Below are positions 31,086 to 41,865 of a stretch of DNA of 64,000 bases, one piece after another. The stretch comes from Piscicola geometra (Eukaryota; Annelida; Clitellata; Hirudinida; Piscicolidae), in the NCBI GenBank assembly GCA_943735955.1, contig OX030956.1:16181695-16245694 (forward strand), written 5' to 3'. The first letter of the stretch is position 1. Each line of letters begins with the position of its first letter. The notes beneath the pieces are model-generated. The model was not told the DNA's origin, made no database searches, and worked only from the letters and a program-made list of their open reading frames with translations. The position numbers and the translations under genes are program-made.

Positions 31086-34000
31086 TATGCAATATATGTA
31101 AGTATGCAATATATGTAAATATGCAATATTTGTAAATATGCAATATATGTAAATATGCAAGATATGTAAATATGCAATATATGAATATATGCAATATATG
31201 TAAATATGCAATATATGTAAATATGCAATATTTGTAAATATGCAATATATGTGAATATGCAATATATGTAAGTATGCAATATATGTAAATATGCAATATA
31301 TGTAAATATGCAATATATGTAAATATGCAATATATGTAATTATGCAATATATGTAAACATGCAATATATGTAAATATGCAATATATGTAAATATGCAATA
31401 TATGTAAATATGCAATATATTTAAATATGCAATATATGTAAACATGCAATATATGTAAATATGCAATATATGTAAATATGCAATATATGTAAATATGCAA
31501 TATATGAATATATGCAATATATGTAAATATGCAATATATGTAAATATGCAATATATGTAAATATGCAATATATGTAAATATGCAAAATATGTAAATATGC
31601 AATATATGTAAATATGCAATGTATGTAAATATACAATACATGTAAATATGCAATATATGTAAATATGCAATATATGTAAATATGCAATATATGTAAATAT
31701 GCAATATATGTAAATATGCAATATATGTAATTATGCAATATATGTAAACATGCAATATATGTAAATATGCAATATATGTAAATATGCAATATATGTAAAT
31801 ATGCAATATATTTAAATATGCAATATATGTAAATATGCAATATATGTAAATATGCAAAATATGTAAATATGCAAAATATGTAAATATGCAATATATGTAA
31901 ATATGCAATGTATGTAAATGTACAATACATGTAAATATGCAATATATGTAAATATGCAATATATGTAAATATGCAATATATGTAAATATGCAATATATGT
32001 AAATATGCAATATATGTAAGTATGCAATATATGTAAATATGCAATATTTGTAAAAATGCAATATATGTAAATATGCAAGATATGTAAATATGCAATATAT
32101 GAATATATGCAATATATGTAAATATGCAATATATGTAAATATGCAATATATGAATATATGCAATATATGTAAATATGCAATATATGTAAATATGCAATAT
32201 ATGTAAATATGCAATATATGTAAATATGCAAAATATGTAAATATGCAATATATGTAAATATGCAATGTATGTAAATATACAATACATGTAAATATGCAAT
32301 ATATGTAAATATGCAATATATGTAAATATGCAATATATGTAAATATGCAATATATGTAAATATGCAATATATGTAATTATGCAATATATGTAAACATGCA
32401 ATATATGTAAATATGCAATATATGTAAATATGCAATATATGTAAATATGCAATATATTTAAATATGCAATATATGTAAATATGCAATATATGTAAATATG
32501 CAAAATATGTAAATATGCAAAATATGTAAATATGCAATATATGTAAATATGCAATGTATTTAAATATACAATACATGTAAATATGCAATATATGTAAATA
32601 TGCAATATATGTAAATATGCAATATATGTAAATATGCAATATATGTAAATATGCAATATATGTAAGTATGCAATATATGTAAATATGCAATATTTGTAAA
32701 AATGCAATATATGTAAATATGCAAGATATGTAAATATGCAATATATGAATATATGCAATATATGTAAATATGCAATATATGTAAATATGCAATATATGTA
32801 AATATGCAATATATGTGAATATGCAATATATGTAAGTATGCAATATATGTAAATATGCAATATATGTAAATATGCAATATATGTAAATATGCAATATATG
32901 TAATTATGCAATATATGTAAACATGCAATATATGTAAATATGCAATATATGTAAATATGCAATATATGTAAATATGCAATATATTTAAATATGCAATATA
33001 TGTAAACATGCAATAAATGTGAATATGCAATATATGTAAATATGCAATATATGTAAATATGCAATATATGTAAATATGCAATATATGTAAATATGCAATA
33101 TATTTGAATATGCAATATATGTAAATATGCAATATATGAAAATCTGCAATATATGTAAATATGCAATATATGTAAATATGCAATATATGAAAATATGCAA
33201 TATATGTGAATATGCAACATATGTAAATATGCAATATATGTAAATATGCAATATATGTAAACATGCAATATATGTAAATATGCAATATATCTAAATATGC
33301 AATATATGTAAGTATGCAATATATGTAAATATGCAATATATGTAAATATGCAATATATTTAAATATGCAATATATGTAAATATGCAATATATGAAAAACT
33401 GCAATATATGTAAATATGCAATATATGTAAATATGCAATATATGAAAATATGCAATATATGTAAAAATGCAACATATGTAAATATGCAATATATGTAAAT
33501 AGGCAATATATGTAAATATGCAATATATGTAAATATGCAATATATGTAAATATGCAATATATGTAAATATGCAATGTGTGTAAATATGCAATAGAATTTA
33601 AATATGCAATATATGTAAATATGCAATATATGCAACTATGCAATATAAGTAAATATGCAATATATGTAAATATGCAATATATGTAAATATGCAATATAGG
33701 TAAATATGCAATATATGTAAACATGCAATATATGTAAATATGCAATATATGTAAATATGCAATATATGTAAATATGCAATATATGTAATTATGCAATATA
33801 TTTAAATATGCAATATATGTAAATATGCAATATATGTAAATATGCAATATATGTAAATATGCAATATATGTAAATATGCAATATATGAAAATATGCAATA
33901 TATGTAAATATGCAACATATGTAAATATGCAATATATGTAAATAGGCAATATATGTAAATATGCAATGTATGTAAATATGCAATATATGTAAATATGCAA

Positions 34001-34759
34001 TATATGTAAATATGCAATATATGTAAATATGCAATATATTTAAATATGCAATATATGTAAATATGCAATATATGAAAAACTGCAATATATGTAAATATGC
34101 AATATATGTAAATATGCAATATATGAAAATATGCAATATATGTAAAAATGCAACATATGTAAATATGCAATATATGTAAATAGGCAATATATGTAAATAT
34201 GCAATATATGTAAATATGCAATATATGTAAATATGCAATATATGTAAATATGCAATGTGTGTAAATATGCAATAGAATTTAAATATGCAATATATGTAAA
34301 TATGCAATATATGCAACTATGCAATATAAGTAAATATGCAATATATGTAAATATGCAATATATGTAAATATGCAATATAGGTAAATATGCAATATATGTA
34401 AACATGCAATATATGTAAATATGCAATATATGTAAATATGCAATATATGTAAATATGCAATATATGTAATTATGCAATATATTTAAATATGCAATATATG
34501 TAAATATGCAATATATGTAAATATGCGATATATGTAAATATGCAATATATGTAAATATGCAATATATGAAAATATGCAATATATGTAAATATGCAACATA
34601 TGTAAATATGCAATATATGTAAATAGGCTATATATGTAAATATGCAAAATATGTAAAAATGCAATATATGTAAATATGCAATATATGTGAATATGCAATA
34701 TATGAAAATATGCAATAGAATTTAAATATGCAATATATGTAAATATGCAATATATGTAA
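31086..34759. repeat. 17-bp satellite, transition segment with 18-bp monomers
   Basis: The segment mixes both variant sets. From 31.1 to 32.9 kb it resembles earlier domains. From about 33.0 kb it has many atgaaaatatg, gcaacatatg and aaataggc variants plus 18-bp monomers caatagaatttaaatatg at 33589, 34270 and 34713. A stretch around 33.36-33.61 kb is echoed at about 34.04-34.29 kb, an offset of 681 bp (40 x 17 plus 1, the extra base being one 18-mer). No gene is seen. Confidence 0.75.
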
Positions 34760-36937
34760 ATATGCAATATATGTAAATATGCAATATATGTAAATATGCA
34801 ATATATGTAAATATGCAATATATGTAAATATGCAATATATGTAAGTATGCAATATATGTAAATATGCAATATTTGTAAATATGCAATTTATGTAAATATG
34901 CAAGACATGTAAATATGCAATATATGAATATATGCAATATATGTAAATATGCAATATATGTAAATATGCAATATATGTAAATATGCAATATATGTGAAAA
35001 TGCAATATATGTAAGTATGCAAAATATGTAAATATGCAATATATGTAAATATGCAATATATGTAAATATGCAATATATGTAATTATGCAATATATGTAAA
35101 CATGCAATATATGTAAATATGCAATATCTGTAAATATGCAATATATGTAAATATGCAATATATGTAAATATGCAATATATGTAAATATGCAATATATTTA
35201 AATATGCAATATATGGAAATATGCAATATATGTAAATATGCAATATATGAAAATATGCAATATATGTAAATATGCAACATATGTAAATATGCAATATATG
35301 TAAATAGGCAATATATGTAAATATGCAAAATATGTAAATATGCAATATATGTAAATATGCAATATATGTGAATATGCAATATATGAAAATATGCAATAGA
35401 ATTTAAATATGCAATATATGTAAATATGCAATATATGTAAATATGCAATATATGTAAATATGCAATATATGAAAATATGCAATATATGTAAATATGCAAC
35501 ATATGTAAATATGCAATATATGTAAATAGGCAATATATGTAAATATGCAAAATATGTAAATATGCAATATATGTAAATATGCAATATATGTGAATATGCA
35601 ATATATGAAAATATGCAATAGAATTTAAATATGCAATATATGTAAATATGCAATATATGTAAATATGCAATATATGTAAATATGCAATATATGTAAATAT
35701 GCAATATATGTAAATATGCAATATATGAATATATGCAATATATGTAAATATGCAATATATGTTAAAATGCAATATATGTAAATATGCAATATATGTAAAT
35801 ATGCAATATATGTAAATATGCAATATATGTAAATATGCAATATATGTAAATATGCAATATATGTACATATGCAATATATGTAAATATGCAATATATGTAA
35901 ACATGCAATATATGTAAATATGCAATATATGTAAATATGCAATATATGTAAATATGCAAAATATGTAAATATGCAATATATGTAAATATGCAAAATATGT
36001 AAATATGCAATATATGTAAATATGCAATGTATGTAAATATACAATACATGTAAATATGCAATATATGTAAATATGCAATATATGTAAATATGCAATATAT
36101 GTAAATATGCAATATATGTAAATATGCAATATATGTAAGTATGCAATATATGTAAATATGCAATATTTGTAAATATGCAATTTATGTAAATATGCAAGAC
36201 ATGTAAATATGCAATATATGAATATATGCAATATATGTAAATATGCAATATATGTAAATATGCAATATATGTAAATATGCAATATATGTGAAAATGCAAT
36301 ATATGTAAGTATGCAAAATATGTAAATATGCAATATATGTAAATATGCAATATATGTAAATATGCAATATATGTAATTATGCAATATATGTAAACATGCA
36401 ATATATGTAAATATGCAATATCTGTAAATATGCAATATATGTAAATATGCAATATATGTAAATATGCAATATATGTAAATATGCAATATATTTAAATATG
36501 CAATATATGGAAATATGCAATATATGTAAATTTGCAATATATGTAAATATGCAATATATGTAAATATGCAATATATGAAAATATGCAATAAATGTAAATA
36601 TGCAACATATGTAAATACGCAATATATGTAAATAGGCAATATATGTAAATATGCAATATATGTAAATATGCAATATATGTAAATATGCAATATATGTAAA
36701 TATGCAATATATGTAAATATGCAATATATTTGAATATGCAATATATGGAAATATGCAATATATGTAAATCTGCAATATATGTAAATATGAAATATATGTA
36801 AATATGCAATATATGAAAATATGCAATATATGTGAATATGCAACATATGTAAATATGCAATATATGTAAATATGCAATATATGTAAACATGCAATATATG
36901 TAAATATGCAATATATGTAAATATGCAATATATGTAA
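34760..36937. repeat. HOR unit, 2,178 bp, copy 1
   Basis: This is the first of two tandem 2,178-bp units (128 x 17 plus 2). The extra 2 bp are two 18-bp monomers caatagaatttaaatatg starting at 35394 and 35616. The unusual gttaaaatg monomer has its G at 35761 and recurs at 37939, exactly 2,178 bp later. Other markers are aagacatg, gtgaaaatg, atctgtaaatatg and atggaaatatg. Borders are approximate. Confidence 0.8.
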
Positions 36938-39113
36938 ATATGCAATATATGTAAATATGCAATATATGTAAATATGCAATATATGTAAATATGCAATATA
37001 TGTAAATATGCAATATATGTAAGTATGCAATATATGTAAATATGCAATATTTGTAAATATGCAATTTATGTAAATATGCAAGACATGTAAATATGCAATA
37101 TATGAATATATGCAATATATGTAAATATGCAATATATGTAAATATGCAATATATGTAAATATGCAATATATGTGAAAATGCAATATATGTAAGTATGCAA
37201 AATATGTAAATATGCAATATATGTAAATATGCAATATATGTAAATATGCAATATATGTAATTATGCAATATATGTAAACATGCAATATATGTAAATATGC
37301 AATATCTGTAAATATGCAATATATGTAAATATGCAATATATGTAAATATGCAATATATGTAAATATGCAATATATTTAAATATGCAATATATGGAAATAT
37401 GCAATATATGTAAATATGCAATATATGAAAATATGCAATATATGTAAATATGCAACATATGTAAATATGCAATATATGTAAATAGGCAATATATGTAAAT
37501 ATGCAAAATATGTAAATATGCAATATATGTAAATATGCAATATATGTGAATATGCAATATATGAAAATATGCAATAGAATTTAAATATGCAATATATGTA
37601 AATATGCAATATATGTAAATATGCAATATATGTAAATATGCAATATATGAAAATATGCAATATATGTAAATATGCAACATATGTAAATATGCAATATATG
37701 TAAATAGGCAATATATGTAAATATGCAAAATATGTAAATATGCAATATATGTAAATATGCAATATATGTGAATATGCAATATATGAAAATATGCAATAGA
37801 ATTTAAATATGCAATATATGTAAATATGCAATATATGTAAATATGCAATATATGTAAATATGCAATATATGTAAATATGCAATATATGTAAATATGCAAT
37901 ATATGAATATATGCAATATATGTAAATATGCAATATATGTTAAAATGCAATATATGTAAATATGCAATATATGTAAATATGCAATATATGTAAATATGCA
38001 ATATATGTAAATATGCAATATATGTAAATATGCAATATATGTACATATGCAATATATGTAAATATGCAATATATGTAAACATGCAATATATGTAAATATG
38101 CAATATATGTAAATATGCAATATATGTAAATATGCAAAATATGTAAATATGCAATATATGTAAATATGCAAAATATGTAAATATGCAATATATGTAAATA
38201 TGCAATGTATGTAAATATACAATACATGTAAATATGCAATATATGTAAATATGCAATATATGTAAATATGCAATATATGTAAATATGCAATATATGTAAA
38301 TATGCAATATATGTAAGTATGCAATATATGTAAATATGCAATATTTGTAAATATGCAATTTATGTAAATATGCAAGACATGTAAATATGCAATATATGAA
38401 TATATGCAATATATGTAAATATGCAATATATGTAAATATGCAATATATGTAAATATGCAATATATGTGAAAATGCAATATATGTAAGTATGCAAAATATG
38501 TAAATATGCAATATATGTAAATATGCAATATATGTAAATATGCAATATATGTAATTATGCAATATATGTAAACATGCAATATATGTAAATATGCAATATC
38601 TGTAAATATGCAATATATGTAAATATGCAATATATGTAAATATGCAATATATGTAAATATGCAATATATTTAAATATGCAATATATGGAAATATGCAATA
38701 TATGTAAATTTGCAATATATGTAAATATGCAATATATGTAAATATGCAATATATGAAAATATGCAATAAATGTAAATATGCAACATATGTAAATACGCAA
38801 TATATGTAAATAGGCAATATATGTAAATATGCAATATATGTAAATATGCAATATATGTAAATATGCAATATATGTAAATATGCAATATATGTAAATATGC
38901 AATATATTTGAATATGCAATATATGGAAATATGCAATATATGTAAATCTGCAATATATGTAAATATGAAATATATGTAAATATGCAATATATGAAAATAT
39001 GCAATATATGTGAATATGCAACATATGTAAATATGCAATATATGTAAATATGCAATATATGTAAACATGCAATATATGTAAATATGCAATATATCTAAAT
39101 ATGCAATATATGT
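36938..39113. repeat. HOR unit, 2,178 bp, copy 2
   Basis: The second tandem copy has its 18-bp monomers at 37572 and 37794, each 2,178 bp after those of copy 1. The variant order is the same throughout in the segments I compared. Within each copy the aagacatg...gtgaaaatg segment itself occurs twice (for example near 34.88 and 36.18 kb), so the 2,178-bp unit is an older duplication that was duplicated again. Confidence 0.8.
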
Positions 39114-41133
39114 AAATATGCAATATATGTAACTATGCAATATATGTAAATATGCAATATATTTAAATATGCAATATATGTAAATATGCAATATATGAAA
39201 AACTGCAATATATGTAAATATGCAATATATGTAAATATGCAATATATGAAAATATGCAATATATGTAAAAATGCAACATATGTAAATATGCAATATATGT
39301 AAATAGGCAATATATGTAAATATGCAATATATGTAAATATGCAATATATGTAAATATGCAATATGTGTAAATATGCAATGTGTGTAAATATGCAATAGAA
39401 TTTAAATATGCAATATATGTAAATATGCAATATATGCAACTATGCAATATAAGTAAATAAGCAATATATGTAAATATGCAATATATGTAAATATGCAATA
39501 TAGGTAAATATGCAATATATGTAAACATGCAATATATGTAAATATGCAATATATGTAAATATGCAATATATGTAAATATGCAATATATGTAATTATGCAA
39601 TATATTTAAATATGCAATATATGTAAATATGCAATATATGTAAATATGCAATATATGTAAATATGCAATATATGTGAATATGCAATATATGAAAATATGC
39701 AATATATGTAAATATGCAACATATGTAAATATGCAATATATGTAAATAGGCAATATATGTAAATATGCAAAATATGTAAATATGCAATATATGTAAATAT
39801 GCAATATATGTAAATATGCAATATATGAAAATATGCAATAGAATTTAAATATGCAATATATGTAAATATGCAATATATGTAAATATGCAATATATGTAAA
39901 TATGCAATATATGTAAATATGCAATATATGTAAATATGCAATATATGAATATATGCAATATATGTAAATATGCAATATATGTTAAAATGCAATATATGTA
40001 AATATGCAATATATGTAAATATGCAATATATGTAAATATGCGATATATGTAAATATGCAATATATGTAAATATGCAATATATGTAAATATGCAATATATG
40101 TAAATATGCAATATATGTAAACATGCAATATATGTAAATATGCAATATATGTAAATATGCAATATATGTAAATATGCAAAATATGTAAATATGCAATATA
40201 TGTAAATATGCAAAATATGTAAATATGCAATATATGTAAATATGCAATGTATGTAAATATACAATACATGTAAATATGCAATATATGTAAATATGCAATA
40301 TATGTAAATATGCAATATATGTAAATATGCAATATATGTAAATATGCAATATATGTAAGTATGCAATATATGTAAATATGCAATATTTGTAAATATGCAA
40401 TTTATGTAAATATGCAAGACATGTAAATATGCAATATATGAATATATGCAATATATGTAAATATGCAATATATGTAAATATGCAATATATGTAAATATGC
40501 AATATATGTGAAAATGCATTATATGTAAGTATGCAAAATATGTAAATATGCAATATATGTAAATATGCAATATATGTAAATATGCAATATATGTAATTAT
40601 GCAATATATGTAAACATGCAATATATGTAAATATGCAATATCTGTAAATATGCAATATATGTAAATATGCAATATATGTGAATATGCAATATATGTAAAT
40701 ATGCAATATATTTAAATATGCAATATATGGAAATATGCAATATATGTGAATTTGCAATATATGTAAATATGCAATATATGTAAATATGCAATATATGAAA
40801 ATATGCAATAAATGTAAATATGCAACATATGTAAATACGCAATATATGTAAATAGGCAATATATGTAAATATGCAATATATGTAAATATGCAATATATGT
40901 AAATATGCAATATATGTAAATATGCAATGTGTGTAAATATGCAATATAATTTAAATATGCAATATATGTAAATATGCAATATATGTAAATATGCAATATA
41001 TGTAAATATGCAATATATGTAAATATGCAATATATGTAAATATGCAATATATGTAAATATGCAATATATGTAAATATGCAATATATGAAAATATGCAATA
41101 TATGTAAATATGCAACATATGTAAATATGCAAT
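39114..41133. repeat. Partial third HOR copy up to the island
   Basis: From about 39.6 kb the sequence aligns to the 2,178-bp units with an offset near 2,042 bp (120 x 17 plus 2), for example 37803-38630 with 39845-40672, with scattered differences such as gcgatatatg at about 40.04 kb. The 18-bp monomers start at 39393, 39836 and 40942. The last is caatataatttaaatatg, the form used throughout the right array. The final monomers end at gcaat (41133), where the island begins. Confidence 0.75.
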
Positions 41134-41159
41134 CAATCAATCAATCAATCAAATCAATT
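41130..41159 (-). repeat. (CAAT)n microsatellite, candidate retroposon 3' tail
   Basis: Five CAAT units in a row are followed by caaat and caattt. On the minus strand this is an AATTGATTTG(ATTG)n tail. The first CAAT also belongs to the last satellite monomer, so the exact boundary is ambiguous by at least 4 bp. Short tandem tails of this kind end many LINEs of the CR1/L2 group (family knowledge, not tested here). Confidence 0.7.
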
Positions 41160-41164
41160 TCTAT

Positions 41165-41193
41165 AGCGCTCTTTCCTCAAATTCAAGAGCGCT
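41165..41193 (-). repeat. Perfect 9-bp inverted repeat, 11-nt loop (tail hairpin)
   Basis: The left arm agcgctctt (41165-41173) and the right arm aagagcgct (41185-41193) are exact reverse complements around an 11-nt loop. In L2-like elements a stem ending in AGCGCT, placed just upstream of TATA-AAAT and the short tandem tail, is a recognisable 3' feature thought to be bound by the element's reverse transcriptase. The position here, 6-35 bases from the CAAT tract, fits a minus-strand element. The family assignment is from memory. Confidence 0.65.
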
Positions 41194-41365
41194 GGTAAAT
41201 GAATTTGTTAAACAGATATGTCTTCAGATCCGTACGAAAAGTAAATAATGATATAGAAGTAGTTAAATAAGGAGGTGATGAGTTTTAAATATATGGACAT
41301 CGTTAAAGAAGGGTCATCTAAGTAAGGTAATAATTGTCTAATACGTCAGTTTTCAATAGATAATA
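41194..41365. other. Island segment without recognisable feature
   Basis: These 172 bp between the hairpin and the tandem duplication are AT-rich but not satellite. I see no open frame of note, no RNA gene and no transposon terminus. A ggaggtgatgag string at about 41,271 resembles a bacterial ribosome binding site by chance. The segment is probably the body of the retroposon-like insertion. Confidence 0.5.
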
Positions 41366-41645
41366 GACATAAACAGTAATGTGTAGAAAATTCGTTCTGA
41401 CAGTCTGTCCTTCATCTGCAGAGCTCATTTGCCTTGTGAAGTAAGTAGCCAGTGGGTGCTTGCAAGCTGTGCACTGGTGTTCAAATTGAGGCCCTGGCAC
41501 TTCTTCATAAACACAGTCATGTATTGAAGATTCGTTCTAACAGTCTGCCCTTCATCTGCAGAGCTCATCTGCCTTGTGCAGTAGGTAGCCAGTGGGTTCT
41601 TGCAAACTGTGCATTAGTGCTCAATTTGAGGCCTTGGCACTTCTT
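41366..41645. repeat. 140-bp tandem duplication, two copies
   Basis: Copy 1 (about 41366-41505) and copy 2 (about 41506-41645) align at a constant 140-bp offset. Over the 135 positions 41371-41505 versus 41511-41645 I count 17 mismatches and no indel, about 87% identity. Shared blocks include ttcatctgcagagctcat, gtagccagtggg and ttcttc. Base composition is far more balanced than in the satellite. The open frames crossing it (plus strand 41452-41658, 68 codons; minus strand 41318-41500, 60 codons) have no family I recognise, and the duplication shifts their frame, so I do not call a gene. It may be a SINE or LINE body segment or a local duplication after insertion. Confidence 0.85.
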
Positions 41646-41841
41646 CCTTTTAAAATAAGTTTTTATTGTAGTCCGTTAGACAGTTATTGGTTGAAGATTT
41701 TAATTCCGAGAGCAAGATAAATTTAAAACCAGAAAACAAAAAAAGATATAAATTATGATTACTATAATTATTTGAAATTAAAAAAACTAAATTATTAGAT
41801 AAGAAGACAAACTATTTAACAAAATCATTACGGTTAAAGCG
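41646..41841. other. AT-rich island segment without recognisable feature
   Basis: The segment is AT-rich with several A runs (for example aaaacaaaaaaag near 41,736) but does not follow the 17-bp repeat. An AATAAA string on the minus strand at 41662-41667 is the only signal-like motif and has no gene to serve. No open frame or RNA gene is supported. Confidence 0.5.
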
Positions 41842-41858
41842 GCTGCCAAGATGGCAGC
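41842..41858. repeat. 7-bp inverted repeat containing AAGATGGC, at the island's right edge
   Basis: gctgcca (41842-41848) and tggcagc (41852-41858) are exact reverse complements around aga. The plus strand contains ccaagatggc, which resembles the YY1 core (AANATGGC). Such a site sits at the 5' end of mammalian L1 and some other retrotransposons. If the island is a minus-strand retroposon, this is where its 5' end would lie, but the site would point the opposite way to transcription. The regulatory reading is speculative; the palindrome itself is certain. Confidence 0.55.
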
Positions 41859-41865
41859 TGCTAAC

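Larger units (their letters stand above)
1..41133. repeat. 17-bp AT-rich satellite array, left block
   Basis: The block is a continuous head-to-tail array of caatatatgtaaatatg, about 2,400 monomers, running to the edge of the window. Most monomers match the consensus or differ at one or two positions. Recurrent variants are gtaattatg, gtaaacatg, atttaaatatg, gtaagtatg, caatatttg, caagatatg, atgaatatatg, caaaatatg, and the linked pair caatgtatg/tacaatacatg. These recur in the same order and so define higher-order repeats. Length changes are rare: a 19-bp monomer at 6095-6113, a 16-bp monomer at 16042-16057, and 18-bp monomers from 27,958 on. I found no gene, RNA gene or inserted element in this block. 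The family name is unknown to me. The role (centromeric, pericentromeric or interstitial heterochromatin) is inference from array size and composition only. Confidence 0.97.
41134..41865. other. Unique 732-bp island interrupting the satellite, retroposon-like
   Basis: This is the only non-satellite sequence in the window. From left to right it has a (CAAT)n tract, a GC-containing hairpin, about 170 bp of unremarkable sequence, a 140-bp tandem duplication, about 200 bp of AT-rich sequence, and a GC-rich palindrome. On the minus strand the left end reads as a hairpin, then TATAG-AAATTGA, then an ATTG-type tetranucleotide repeat. That layout matches my recollection of the conserved 3' tail of L2/CR1-clade LINEs and of SINEs that share it. 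No reverse transcriptase or other protein is encoded, so this would be a 5'-truncated LINE, a SINE or a composite. Taking out one CAAT plus the island rejoins the 17-mer in phase, as for an insertion with a 4-bp duplication. Confidence 0.6.

Noticed and set aside
544..41140. Hundreds of long minus-strand open frames in the left array, up to 700 codons (23716-25818)
   Set aside because: They are phase-shifted copies of the same translated 17-mer in overlapping frames. Start positions mostly fall on TTG, there is no domain, and openness follows from the monomer lacking stops. They are not genes.
41271..41282. ggaggtgatgag as a ribosome binding site
   Set aside because: The context is eukaryotic and no open frame starts at a suitable distance. 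It is a chance match.
41440..41470. tRNA-type A-box in gtagccagtggg and B-box-like strings nearby, which would indicate a tRNA-derived SINE
   Set aside because: The A-box match is short by a base or two, and no good B-box lies at the right spacing in either orientation. I could not support a pol III promoter by eye.
41318..41658. Short island open frames (minus 41318-41500, plus 41452-41658)
   Set aside because: They are 60 and 68 codons across a non-frame-preserving 140-bp duplication, with no recognisable motif. Chance open frames in a non-coding element are the simpler reading.
41662..41667. AATAAA polyadenylation signal on the minus strand
   Set aside because: It is a single hexamer in AT-rich DNA with no transcript or coding region upstream of it on that strand apart from satellite.
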